A DNA stretch of 64,000 nt, from the NCBI GenBank assembly GCA_003260075.1, contig QLIY01000088.1:62001-126000 (forward strand), read 5' to 3'. Position 1 is the stretch's first letter. Every line of letters starts with the position of its first letter. Below, piece by piece: positions 58,501 through 64,000 of the stretch. The notes under the pieces were generated by a model. That model searched no databases. It saw nothing but the letters and a program-made list of their open reading frames with translations, and had not been told where the DNA came from. This DNA comes from Phallusia mammillata. Lineage: Eukaryota; Chordata; Ascidiacea; Phlebobranchia; Ascidiidae. The translations under genes and the position numbers were made by a program.

Positions 58501-60977
58501 CGTCTTGATTAGGCCTGCCTGCAAATTTAGGGAATGCAGTAACCGCTTTCGGAGGTAATTACAACATAAGCTTGCCGCATATTGCCTTAACAAGACGCTG
58601 CGCTATGTTTAGCGGCTGACTTTGTGGGCGCAAATACGGTACATCGTGATTCTAAGTCCGTAATCTTCACTAATTTGTGGAAGGCTACGGTCGCCAGTCA
58701 AGTGTCCCGTTGTTTCATATTTTTAAAAACTTGCCTGACTGGAAATAATGGGTGTTGGTTGAGGCAAAACGCCTTTTTCGAAAGCACTATATAACATGTT
58801 GTATACACAACCATGTACAAATGTCGCACAAATTTAGACCAGGACTTATAAAGATCTATCTGGATAAATAACATAGGAATACGCAATGAAATGATTAGGC
58901 TAAGATATTGTATGTTATAATTCATGATATCCATCATTCCTCATACTTTGTTTGGAGGACATTTACATCAATATACTTTAGCCATGTTTTAGCTGATATA
59001 GCAAAGTGACATTACTGTTTGAACTCACCAATCCTTCGCAATTGCTGATCGCCACAGCTGAGTCCGGCAGTTGACTGACTGTGCCAAAATACAAGCAATC
59101 CGATGAAATGTCCTTTTCAATCATTTCACCATCCGGGGTAAAACGTACCGACTTTGCACCGGGAGCAATCAGGTGTTCCTTGGTTTCAACGCTAATGCGC
59201 ATGCGCGAACCGAAAGCCGTGACGCTAAAATGGATGAGTCGAGGGGGTGGCTCATCACTCGAATCCGTGGGCTCAACGTGTACTGTCCTTGTAGGGAACC
59301 GACGTGCTTCGTTAAATCCATTATGCCGCCAATGTGAAGTTGTTATATTTGCTTCGAAAGGCATGGTGTCATTCCTAACATCTATGGTGTTGTTTGGTGC
59401 CCTGGAAATACTCCCATCCCCAATGGCCACAACTATAGTTTCAATATCGTCCACTGAGCGCCTTCTTCGAGCAGACGATGGGATAGTCGGAGCATTTCGG
59501 ATGTTGTGAGAGATAAAATCTCCGTCCGCCGTCACCAACGCCGGATGGACGATCTCGTACTCCGTGAACATGTTCTCCAAATCCTCTACGTCGATTAAAA
59601 CATGATATGGGTTAAAACGTCGACGCGAAATGGAATGCGATTGACAGATACGTTTCGGGTAAAACATTTAGTTTCATAGAAACGCGTCAAACCGAAAGCT
59701 ACAATTACGGTTTAACATTTAAAAAGGATATAAATTACCTCTTGCATCTTTTTTGCAATTGGTATGTTTGCAATTGGTATTCAAATCTCATTGAAGATAA
59801 CCATACTTTTGTGTAAAAAAGAACTTACCGATTGTAGCGCCATGTAGGACCCCAGCGACCTACAAACACACAAACAAACAGTAATAAAAAACGATGAAGT
59901 CAGCAAAAATACAAGGGCTTTTTTGAAGGTTGTAAATTGTGATACATGCTTTGCGCCTGCACTTTGAACTGTAACCAAACGGATGTTTTGGCAGTTAAAA
60001 TGTGGATTACCATAGAAAATTTAGATTGTTTAAAGCAACTTTTTTGCCTTTTTTAATCAAGCATGCAAAGTGGACGTTAAAGACCAACTATCACCATTTT
60101 ACATGACCTTTGACTATCATTTAGGTTTGAATTTTGTTTAAATCCTGAAAAGTAAATCGAACCCTCTTTAGGCGACAATCTAGGACCGTAAATTCTGATA
60201 ACCCCTCCCATATGCTGATGACAGATCTAACTCAGCACATAACAACATACTACGCGTTACTTGATTACGGGTTGGTGCCGACGTTTTAATGAGAGTACCA
60301 CGCGCATATTCTGACATACGCGCAACTAAGGTGGTCGAAAAATATGCCACTAGTGTGTGAACTACAGTTACGACTAATCCACAACTGTCTTTCCTTAGCT
60401 ACCTTTTTTAAACTGTTAACCACAGCCAGAATAGAAAATGTTATGTGCTGTGTTCAACGACTGTTCGAACTTCGAAGTGCAACCACTTTTTATATTTCAT
60501 TCATATTTTATAAGTAACTGGTTTTGAATGTTCAGAATAACCTTACTTTGATTTTAGCTATATTGTTTTGTCATCAATTCTCCAAGAATTGTCTGGAACA
60601 AAGGTGGACTTTATGAGGTTATCTCTGTTACCTAACTTATCGTGTTTTACATGCGAGTTACACGGTGAACTTTATCTTCGAAATTTCGAGCTAATTTCGG
60701 AAACACTAAAATCCATGCTTTCTGTAGAAACGTGAAGCTCATATCACAAACTACCATATCCACAGCCATTAAAACCTAATCAAAACTTATGAGTTTTTAT
60801 TTTTACAAATCACCAGATGGTAGGACTAAATTATATCTACGTTATAAGTTTTACATCGAAACGTAAACCACGCTAGACGAAATATATCTTATATCTAGGT
60901 CTTAGATTTAACAAGGTTACCTCCTTTAGTAAACAGATGAGAAAAGCCAGCAAAACAAGGTGGACAGCCGATTTCAT
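20238..60977 (-). CDS. ADAMTS metalloprotease, procollagen N-proteinase type (ADAMTS2/3/14-like)
   Basis: Twenty-six exons on the minus strand join in phase to about 1318 residues. Order: signal peptide ([17 protein letters not shown]); propeptide with CxGL (NCEGL) and RRRR; furin site SKRHSKR; metalloprotease starting [12 protein letters not shown] with zinc site HETGHVLGMDHD and Met-turn SIMAPL; disintegrin-like part ([17 protein letters not shown]); TSR1 (CSRTCGTG); Cys-rich part ([20 protein letters not shown]); spacer ([16 protein letters not shown]); TSR2-4; PLAC ([26 protein letters not shown]); long acidic tail with RRKR. Family knowledge: secreted enzymes that remove N-propeptides of fibrillar procollagens. 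PLAC after four TSRs, the [11 protein letters not shown] block and the YRKLCC ending place it with ADAMTS2/3/14 rather than ADAMTS16/18. All catalytic residues are present. Exon positions are given separately. Confidence 0.95.
20420..20527 (-). CDS. ADAMTS candidate exon 25: Cys-containing C-terminal segment
   Basis: Exactly 36 codons without stop, phase 0, acceptor gctttgacag and donor GTAAGT. Contains [18 protein letters not shown] and [15 protein letters not shown]. No known domain recognised; support comes from splice sites and frame only. Confidence 0.6.
20920..20925 (-). terminator. Candidate polyadenylation signal for the short ADAMTS isoform
   Basis: Minus-strand AATAAA about 210 bp past the read-through TGA near 21133, and upstream of exons 25-26 in transcript order. 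It would suit a retained-intron isoform. Confidence 0.4.
21196..21522 (-). CDS. ADAMTS exon 24: acidic C-terminal tail with RRKR
   Basis: Phase 0, 109 codons: low-complexity tail with an acidic block ([20 protein letters not shown]) and [11 protein letters not shown]. Acceptor ctttcttcag. Either the GTAAGG donor is used and exons 25-26 follow, or the frame reads through to a TGA near 21133-21135 (short C-terminus with three Cys), with AATAAA on the minus strand at 20920-20925. Confidence 0.85.
21605..21703. mobile_element. Small Tigger/pogo-like MITE
   Basis: Inverted halves AACCTCGGTTAA..CGG and ..CCAGATTAACCGAGGTTT, with the right end ACTG followed by TA. Shares GGATCTTCGCCTAATC with the element at 25407-25591. 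The left end has lost its CAGT. Confidence 0.65.
22063..22283 (-). CDS. ADAMTS exon 23: PLAC domain
   Basis: [36 protein letters not shown]. All PLAC cysteines match ADAMTS2/3/14. A Ser/Asn-rich tail begins after it. Acceptor tattgtag, donor GTATGA. Confidence 0.95.
22349..22560. mobile_element. Decayed hAT-like fragment
   Basis: Begins with AGTGGTTCCCAACCGGGG, a hAT-type end. No matching right end or target duplication was found. Lies in the intron between PLAC and TSR4 exons. Confidence 0.35.
23399..23534 (-). CDS. ADAMTS exon 22: TSR4
   Basis: [19 protein letters not shown], then [18 protein letters not shown]. Acceptor attctgcag, donor GTAAGA. Confidence 0.95.
23874..23912. repeat. Dispersed repeat next to ADAMTS exon 21 donor
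   Basis: GTCTGTATATGGG and GCGCCGGACCATTCGGCC, shared with 46632-46672. The first half is also repeated in tandem just to the left (from about 23838). Origin unknown; a SINE tail is possible. Confidence 0.6.
23921..24131 (-). CDS. ADAMTS exon 21: TSR3
   Basis: [40 protein letters not shown], then YGNWSE, which starts TSR4. Acceptor ttttttcag, donor GTATGA. A repeat shared with 46632-46672 ends 8 bp from the donor. Confidence 0.94.
24380..24499 (-). CDS. ADAMTS exon 20: TSR2
   Basis: [37 protein letters not shown]. Cys spacing follows TSR2 of ADAMTS3. Acceptor ctgcttag, donor GTACTA. Confidence 0.92.
24935..25080 (-). CDS. ADAMTS exon 19: spacer end and TSR2 start
   Basis: YSYIMHVNN then [15 protein letters not shown]. 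Acceptor cttttgtcag, donor GTATGT. TSR2 has K-W-T-S-C with a shortened WxxW region. Confidence 0.92.
25220..25458. repeat. Direct duplication around a G run (copies ~25220-25342 and ~25353-25458)
   Basis: Eleven G at 25343-25353 between two copies that differ by an 18-bp indel and a T/C change inside a Tigger-like end (cagtaaatc/cagcaaatc). In ADAMTS intron 18. Confidence 0.85.
25407..25591. mobile_element. Tigger/pogo-like MITE, 185 bp
   Basis: Ends CAGCAAATCTTGGTTAATCC and, inverted, CAGTAAACCTCGGTTGAAAC, flanked by TA on each side, as expected for Tc1/mariner-pogo elements. Its left part is also present at 25291-25342 because of the duplication around the G run. Confidence 0.75.
25592..27162. 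other. ADAMTS intron 18, remaining part
   Basis: About 1.6 kb, AT-rich, no coding exon or intact repeat recognised. The CRE-like TATGACGTCA occurs twice near 26860-26885. Confidence 0.45.
27163..27338 (-). CDS. ADAMTS exon 18: spacer domain
   Basis: [40 protein letters not shown]. The V-W-x-Y-D..DDVETL..PGP run is typical of the ADAMTS2/3 spacer. Acceptor attcgcag, donor GTAAGT. Confidence 0.94.
27452..27915. mobile_element. Non-autonomous hAT-like MITE with perfect target duplication, 464 bp
   Basis: Flanked by identical CATTATAT (27444-27451 and 27916-27923). Ends CAGGGGTCCGCAAATAC and, inverted, CAGGGGTCCGAAAATGG. Subterminal GGCGCGACCC and GGGTCGCAACCC also match in inverted orientation. 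No transposase. In ADAMTS intron 17. Confidence 0.88.
28967..29053 (-). CDS. ADAMTS exon 17: spacer domain start
   Basis: [19 protein letters not shown] then SNNSNMF, matching LGYLKMFDIPPGARHVLIQE. Acceptor tttccag, donor GTAAGT. Confidence 0.94.
29606..29799. mobile_element. Small hAT-like MITE, 194 bp
   Basis: Ends CAGGTTTGTTTGAAGG and, inverted, CAGTGTTTTTTTGAGG, both leading into GG(G/T)GACCG. The flanks ACATGTTG and CATGTTTG agree only with an indel. In ADAMTS intron 16. Confidence 0.5.
30109..30238 (-). CDS. ADAMTS exon 16: end of Cys-rich domain
   Basis: [34 protein letters not shown]. Matches KVGCDKEIGS..EDKCGVCGGD. One sequon (NIT). Acceptor ttgtccag, donor GTAAGT. Confidence 0.95.
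30970..31298. mobile_element. Non-autonomous hAT-like MITE with perfect target duplication, 329 bp
   Basis: Identical 8-mers TAATACCC at 30962-30969 and 31299-31306. Ends CAGTGGTTCCCAAACTTTTT and, inverted, CAGTGGTTCCCAAACTATG, with GGCGCA words inside each. Contains the unresolved base at 31245 and a tRNA A-box-like word (TGGCCTAGTGG). In ADAMTS intron 15. Confidence 0.88.
32081..32214 (-). CDS. ADAMTS exon 15: Cys-rich domain
   Basis: [40 protein letters not shown] then CV. Acceptor ttttttcccag, donor GTATGA after CIRGECV as in ADAMTS2/3. The open frame left of the donor is intronic. Confidence 0.94.
32926..33095 (-). CDS. ADAMTS exon 14: TSR1 end and Cys-rich domain
   Basis: NGRNCVGQ and LCNTRPCPE finish TSR1; [11 protein letters not shown] and HKWLPYEN start the Cys-rich part. 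Acceptor tgtttttag, donor GTATTT. Confidence 0.94.
33639..33781 (-). CDS. ADAMTS exon 13: first thrombospondin repeat
   Basis: WCFKSHCV, then [20 protein letters not shown], the conserved central TSR1 with W-x2-W and CSRTCG. Ends in phase 2; donor is GTAAGT. Confidence 0.96.
33782..35575. other. ADAMTS intron 12, no gene seen
   Basis: About 1.8 kb of AT-rich intron. No supported exon, RNA gene or intact repeat recognised. Confidence 0.5.
35576..35689 (-). CDS. ADAMTS exon 12: disintegrin-like domain
   Basis: Exactly 38 codons, phase 0: [20 protein letters not shown] then [10 protein letters not shown]. Acceptor gttttgcag, donor GTAAGT. Confidence 0.95.
35690..37865. other. ADAMTS intron 11, no gene seen
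   Basis: About 2.2 kb of intron. Short open frames here have no recognisable motif and no splice support. Confidence 0.5.
37866..37998 (-). CDS. ADAMTS exon 11: end of catalytic, start of disintegrin-like domain
   Basis: [40 protein letters not shown]. Matches YDCLLDDPF.HDWP..LPGI.YSMDEQCRFDFG of ADAMTS2/3. Acceptor cacccccag, donor GTAAGT. Confidence 0.95.
38923..39066 (-). CDS. ADAMTS exon 10: third zinc His and Met-turn
   Basis: [20 protein letters not shown] then [19 protein letters not shown]. It completes HExxHxxGxxHD and the Met-turn. Acceptor cttcttag; donor GTAATT. Its 5' intron boundary lies 3 bp from the start of the GTGA-rich duplicated region. Confidence 0.96.
39068..39620. repeat. 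GTGA tetranucleotide arrays, duplicated around a G run
   Basis: (GTGA)n arrays from 39126 alternate with the spacer AAAGAGCTAAGTTAGTAAGT. The block beginning at the exon 10 boundary (about 39070-39384) recurs from about 39395 after a 12-G run (39384-39395). The copies differ in array length and SNPs (cgttctt/cgttcta). In ADAMTS intron 9. Confidence 0.85.
40117..40474. repeat. Direct duplication around ten G (copies 40117-40291 and 40302-40474)
   Basis: G10 at 40292-40301. About 175-bp copies differ at roughly half a dozen positions, e.g. actcgaaaa/actcgagaa, gtactac/gtaccac, agcaata/agtagta. In ADAMTS intron 9. Confidence 0.9.
41232..41337 (-). CDS. ADAMTS exon 9: zinc-binding helix
   Basis: [20 protein letters not shown] then [15 protein letters not shown]: the HExxH part of the catalytic site. 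Acceptor ctttacag, donor GTAAGT; ends in phase 2. Confidence 0.96.
41471..41711. repeat. Direct duplication around ten G (copies 41471-41586 and 41597-41711)
   Basis: G10 at 41587-41596; about 115-bp copies with SNPs (gtagata/gtaggta, ccattac/ccactac, ttacaaa/ttacaga). In ADAMTS intron 8. Confidence 0.9.
41787..42080. repeat. Direct duplication with ten G, then an 89-G tract
   Basis: Copy 1 (about 41787-41885), G10 (41886-41895), copy 2 (about 41896-41991), then 89 G (41992-42080) before unique sequence. Both copies end at the same CGACTATT. Copies differ by an indel (cacacgtactgtg/cacactgtg) and an A/G change. In ADAMTS intron 8. Confidence 0.9.
42472..42672. repeat. Direct duplication around a G run (copies 42472-42565 and 42579-42672)
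   Basis: Thirteen G at 42566-42578; 94-bp copies differ by one A/G (tttaagtg/tttgagtg). One or two of the Gs may be genuine flanking bases. In ADAMTS intron 8. Confidence 0.88.
43560..43786. repeat. Direct duplication around ten G (copies ~43560-43671 and ~43682-43786)
   Basis: G10 at 43672-43681. Copies differ at several bases (caatact/caatatt, aaaggtttt/aaaagtttc). In ADAMTS intron 8. Confidence 0.88.
43787..45605. other. ADAMTS intron 8, remaining part
   Basis: About 1.8 kb of AT-rich intron with no supported exon or intact mobile element. Confidence 0.45.
45606..45756 (-). CDS. ADAMTS exon 8: metalloprotease, GC donor
   Basis: [15 protein letters not shown] and [13 protein letters not shown] match the family's SRSLENVCRWA..AIFLTRQDFGPAG. 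The only donor giving the right phase is CAG|GCGAGT, a GC-AG type. The acceptor gacgtcag lies inside a TGACGTCA palindrome. The usual HHDH before the AIFLTR strand is PDN here. Confidence 0.85.
45758..45966. promoter_or_regulatory. Cluster of CRE/bZIP-like ACGTCA sites beside ADAMTS exon 8
   Basis: Full TGACGTCA palindromes at 45758-45765 and 45937-45944, GACGTCA at 45837-45843 and 45856-45862, and ACGTCA at 45782 and 45961. The phrase GACGTCA(C/A)AATGAGCAAAC occurs twice. Density suggests a bZIP-bound intronic enhancer, which is inference; the first palindrome overlaps the splice acceptor. Confidence 0.4.
45967..50664. other. ADAMTS intron 7, remaining part
   Basis: About 4.7 kb. Apart from the dispersed repeat at 46632-46672 no gene or intact element was recognised. 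Open frames near 47300-47500, 48999-49238 and 49550-49860 have no domain motif. Confidence 0.45.
46632..46672. repeat. Dispersed repeat shared with 23874-23912
   Basis: GTCTGTATATGGGTCAGCGC and GCCGGACCATTCGGCCAAG. It differs from the other copy by a short indel. Followed by an AATAAATAAA stretch. Confidence 0.6.
50665..50748 (-). CDS. ADAMTS exon 7: metalloprotease
   Basis: Exactly 28 codons, phase 0: [20 protein letters not shown], near-identical in pattern to ADAMTS2/3 (VNEIYHDESLGVHINVVLVR). Acceptor atttcag, donor GTGAGT. Confidence 0.95.
51149..51314. repeat. Direct duplication around ten G (copies ~51149-51227 and ~51238-51314)
   Basis: G10 at 51228-51237; about 78-bp copies with changes (ctatagac/ctatgcac, ctaatca/ctaacca). 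In ADAMTS intron 6. Confidence 0.88.
52456..52503. repeat. Homopolymer of 48 G in ADAMTS intron 6
   Basis: Uninterrupted G tract inside a GC-richer stretch. A loose resemblance of CATTTTCGAGC on the left and CATTTCGAGC on the right is the only hint of duplicated flanks. Confidence 0.8.
52504..54111. other. ADAMTS intron 6, part nearest exon 6
   Basis: About 1.6 kb of AT-rich intron without a supported exon or repeat. Confidence 0.45.
54112..54248 (-). CDS. ADAMTS exon 6: furin site and start of metalloprotease
   Basis: [20 protein letters not shown] followed by [20 protein letters not shown]. Two overlapping R/K-x-K-R sites would release the mature enzyme just before the first catalytic-domain strand. 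Acceptor aattacag, donor GTAAGT. Confidence 0.95.
54376..54601. repeat. Direct duplication around ten G (copies ~54376-54483 and ~54494-54601)
   Basis: G10 at 54484-54493; 108-bp copies with SNPs (aaatacg/aaatatg, aagccta/aagcata). In ADAMTS intron 5. Confidence 0.9.
55209..55344. repeat. Direct duplication around ten G (copies ~55209-55266 and ~55277-55344)
   Basis: G10 at 55267-55276; the right copy carries an extra internal TGTGCCAAGCG unit. It ends 40 bp before ADAMTS exon 5, in intron 5. Confidence 0.85.
55385..55480 (-). CDS. ADAMTS exon 5: propeptide linker
   Basis: [17 protein letters not shown], basic then variable, with acceptor tttcttag and donor GTAAGA. Phase agrees with exons 4 and 6. 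Little sequence conservation is expected in this part of the propeptide. TGACGTCA occurs inside the exon. Confidence 0.82.
55481..58385. other. ADAMTS intron 4, no gene seen
   Basis: About 2.9 kb, GC-richer than its neighbours in places. It has several TGACGTCA-like words near 55520-55620. Open frames here show no domain or splice support. Confidence 0.45.
58386..58518 (-). CDS. ADAMTS exon 4: propeptide
   Basis: [17 protein letters not shown] then QRHVIYRR, matching the family's GLI..FIEPL..HVVYRR block. Acceptor atttgcag, donor GTAAGT; ends in phase 1. Confidence 0.93.
59029..59585 (-). CDS. ADAMTS exon 3: propeptide
   Basis: [19 protein letters not shown] is the standard ADAMTS propeptide opening. 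It then has [31 protein letters not shown], and [19 protein letters not shown] with NCEGL. The best-fitting acceptor is gacgtag at the 59585 edge; it agrees in phase with exon 2. An open frame continues further right but is intronic. Confidence 0.93.
59829..59859 (-). CDS. ADAMTS exon 2: 31-bp exon
   Basis: Very short exon [10 protein letters not shown] with acceptor gtttgtag and donor GTAAGT. Its 31 bp (phase 0 to phase 1) is what is needed to link exon 1 to exon 3. Hydrophobic content suggests it carries the signal peptide cleavage region. Confidence 0.72.
59860..60920. other. ADAMTS intron 1, no gene seen
   Basis: About 1.1 kb of AT-rich intron between the signal-peptide exon and the 31-bp exon. 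Nothing else recognised. Confidence 0.5.
60921..60977 (-). CDS. ADAMTS exon 1: signal peptide
   Basis: Nineteen codons: Met-Lys-Ser then a hydrophobic core ([13 protein letters not shown]) and donor GTAACC. An in-frame TGA lies 9 nt upstream of the ATG, so this is the first Met of the frame. Another ATG 10 nt upstream opens an overlapping frame. Confidence 0.82.
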
Positions 60978-62961
60978 ATCTTCTCATGCAGGCAAACTTA
61001 TAGGCTGTCCAGTAATTATGCCAATACTCTTGGTTGAGCAGCTTACCATCTGTCTGCACTACCTGGACACGCTTGGTTGCGCGACGAGTTCTTTTTTTCC
61101 GCGTTGATTTACTGCCCTGCTGGGTTGGAAGGAGGACACTGTGCATCATATGAAACAAGCCATTCGCGTACCGCGCTTATAATTCTCGGGGCCTTTTTCC
61201 ATTCTCAGAAGCAGAAAAATAAATACCAGTTATGCAATATCAAAAAAAATTGAAACAACATTCAGATAAAAATTGAGCGAAAGATCCAACAAAAATACTA
61301 TCTGTTTCACATATTATTGATAATTATATACAAGTGTTTGGTATGTTTCCAAAGAGAAAATAATGGTTTAATTGGGACAAAATCTTGGTTGCTGTTCTGT
61401 GTTACACTTACCGGAAAAGCAGTTATACCCAGGCCTCTATGAAGCCTACAACCTCCTTTCTATGTTTTTTTCATGTGAAAAGAAAGTCTTGTACTTTTTT
61501 GTTTAACAATTGAAAGTGTGTACAAAAGAACGTTTGATCCGAAACGAAAATACTTTCGGGTCATCTGCATTATCAACAGTGCTGAAAGGAACTGCATCAA
61601 CAAGCGATAAAACTGTTACATATTTTGTCAACAGTCCTACTGATCCATCTTATCTCTAGTTAAAACGAACCTGTTATCGGGACCGGCTTGATTTCTCGTG
61701 TGTGCCGACAGAAACTCTGGGTGCTAGGTTGCACACTACCACTTCAGTTCGGCTCTGGGTTGCTTGTTTTCGGGCCAAAAGCCCAAAACATTAGCCAAAA
61801 AGATTCGATTCTTGCCTGGCATTCTTTCGTTACAATAGCTTGGTGTGGCGCATCAAGAGGGACTTCAAAACTTTCTCACGCACTGTTTTCTGGCTGTGAC
61901 GTACAATGGACACGTGACACGGGTGATTGCAATAAAGTCGAGATCCTCTTTCAGTCAAAAGCAACGAAAGCATTCTGTCCAACTGCCCTGCGTTCTTATC
62001 TTGCATGCGATCAAGTGCTTAACGTTTTGCTTAACTGCATTTTCATGCTTTGGTTATAAGTTTAGAGACTAATTTCAACTGACAATCGGTACGATGCCTT
62101 TGGAATAATTCATGTTATAATGCACATATTCGTTGACTTTTCTAAACAGCAAAAAGGTGTTTAACGACATTGAAAATTGATATTCCTCAAATTAACTTTT
62201 CTTTTAAGCATCTTGTTGACCTCTGTTCATTCAAAGGCAATTTAACGCCCTCCACTTTAAATTTGAGACACACAATGTGTCATGATGGTAGTCATGTTTC
62301 TAAATTTTGCCACAACAGGCATGACCATCCTTGTATTGATAGAATGGGTGGGGATGCTTCAAACCAGTAAGTGCTGAATAACAAATGCAATAAGGAAATG
62401 AAAGCATTCTCGGTATCAACAGCCTCGTCACAGCACAAAAACGAGACACAATTACATCCATCTGAATTATTATAGAACATGGACATGTTGTAAAACTAAT
62501 CAAAAAACAAAGATTTCAAAACCAAGAGGAAAAACTCTTGACCCCCATATTTTGCACTCTATAATACAAATAATAACCGTTGCCACTAAATACTGTTTTT
62601 TTGACACATATAAAAACAAATGGCGCCCTTGCTTTAAACTTTAAACCATTGCAGTAGACTATTAAGCGTCAATAAAAATAATAAAATTTTTGTAGACTAA
62701 TTGGGTGATATTGAAAATTTATCTATGGCAAACCAGACAAGATCTCGCGGTTCTTGGTGTGTTTTACCACCATAAATGAAAACACTGTGAAATAGAAATC
62801 GTTTTCGGGTGTGATTCCACAAACAAGGATTTATTACAAGGATATTAATCCTTGCAGAATATGTTTCAAATTTAGTAGACCACAAATTATTACAACAAAA
62901 AACTATCATTAAATGAAAATTATAATAATTATATTTTAAAATCAAAAATGATCCACTAGTG
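60978..62961. other. 5' flank of the ADAMTS gene
   Basis: About 2 kb upstream of the ATG (minus-strand gene). No clear TATA box or other gene seen. A 123-codon open frame at 61688-62059 (+) has no recognised motif and no splice context. Confidence 0.45.
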
Positions 62962-63738
62962 CAGTGGTTCTCAAACTGTGCGTCGCGACGCCCTGGTGCG
63001 TCGTTTCAATTTTCCAAGGGCGTCGCAGAATATTTCTGTTTCGTGACTGAACTCAGTTTATCTCATAAAAATGAGGTTTCAGTGCGGTTAACGTATATCT
63101 ACGTCCAAATACTTTTTGCGTAGAGTGCGGATTGACGTAAATTTACCTCAAAAGTTTTTGATCAAAAACGCGGTTGTCCGGTAATGTACGTCGAGAACGG
63201 TACAAGCAGCAAGAGCGTGATAGGCGCGTGTCTGGGGCGACGCTTGGCGGGCATTAAACTTGATTATGTGAAGTAACGAAGGCGGCTTTTCTAGCAAATG
63301 CTTGAGGTAATTATAACGTATAATTGTTAGCTAAAGTTTTAAGTGATTGTTGTGCATGAGTTGCAGCAGTAAATTTTGTGCATCAGTTATTGTGCGTAAG
63401 TTGAAACATTACTTTCATTGTAATTCGTTATTGATGCTGTTGAGGCCTTGCAGCAGACAAGACAATGTAATTGTGCGCAATAATTGAAACAATTAACAAA
63501 AGCCCGCAAGTGATTGCCGGGTGCACTAAAAGTGTTGAGTGCAGTTTTATAACTTTGTCGAAAAACAGTTNGAGTTCTCAAACGTCGCAGAATAGTTCCG
63601 TTCGTGGCTTTTTGTTGTTGTATCAATAAACACAACTTTAATAATAAGATTCCTCATTAACTTTTATTTGCTGGTGCGTCGCAAGTCCAGAAAACTTTTC
63701 CAGAGGCGTCGCAACAAAAAAAAGTTTGAGAACCACTG
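62962..63738. mobile_element. Non-autonomous hAT-like element with perfect target duplication, 777 bp
   Basis: Identical CACTAGTG at 62954-62961 and 63739-63746. Ends CAGTGGTTCTCAAACTGTGC and, inverted, CAGTGGTTCTCAAACTTTTT. GCGTCGC words sit inside both ends. Contains the unresolved base at 63571. No transposase motif was found in the short open frames inside it. Confidence 0.88.
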
Positions 63739-64000
63739 CACTAGTGTTTAAACTCTGTAGTGCCTCTAGCGGCAACAATTGTTTAAAAACGGTTGGCAGA
63801 ATTATTATTTTTTAATTGGTCTTTTAATTTAGTTCTCTTTGTGTACTGAAATAAAAAAAATAACATTATTATAATAGAGCATTGTTTTTCAGTGCCATTT
63901 TTGATCATTTGATATCGAATTGCAGAAAAATAACATTGTTTAATATTTTAACACAATGCATGTCGCTGTGAAACTCTGTCTAAACACAATTTGCGCCATT

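Noticed and set aside
59081-59509. 142-codon open frame on the plus strand
   Set aside because: It is antisense to the ADAMTS propeptide exon, whose protein clearly matches the family.
61688-62059. 123-codon open frame upstream of ADAMTS
   Set aside because: No motif, signal peptide or splice context recognised. Length alone is not enough in this composition.

Overview
The window is eukaryotic nuclear DNA: AT-rich, intron-dense, with GT-AG junctions. Three multi-exon animal genes can be rebuilt with reading phase preserved across every junction. Gene size, introns of roughly 0.1-5 kb, abundant small hAT-like MITEs, and single genes standing for vertebrate paralogue groups suggest an invertebrate chordate, most likely an ascidian such as Ciona. 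That is inference; no species marker was tested.

Layout. (1) 1-8319, plus strand: the 3' twelve coding exons of an anthrax-toxin-receptor-like (ANTXR/TEM8/CMG2) membrane protein; the signal peptide and start of the vWA domain lie to the left of the window. (2) 10779-17760, minus strand: a complete 9-exon PDZ-LIM gene of the Enigma/ZASP (PDLIM/LDB3) family, 370 residues. It converges on the ANTXR gene. (3) 20238-60977, minus strand: a complete 26-exon ADAMTS protease of the procollagen N-proteinase group (ADAMTS2/3/14), about 1318 residues: signal peptide, propeptide, metalloprotease, disintegrin-like, TSR1, Cys-rich, spacer, TSR2-4, PLAC, and an unusual C-terminal tail with an RRKR site. (4) 60978-64000: 5' flank with a 777-bp hAT-type MITE.

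How the genes relate. ANTXR proteins bind collagen or laminin and couple to actin, ADAMTS2/3/14 trim fibrillar procollagens, and PDZ-LIM proteins organise actin and Z-discs. They are not an operon. Human chromosomes 4, 10 and (in part) 5 carry linked members of the same three families, so the window may show the linkage as it was before vertebrate genome duplication.

The strongest unexplained signal is not a gene. At twelve places a sequence of about 60-320 bp is followed by a run of about ten G and then a near-copy of itself carrying SNPs and indels. Three longer G tracts (79, 89 and 48) also occur. All are G on the plus strand, none is C, and none falls in an exon. The simplest reading is overlapping, probably allelic, contig ends joined by gap placeholders whose Ns became G. 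On that reading these are not real tandem duplications or quadruplex loci. The rest is introns, flanks and decayed DNA transposons.
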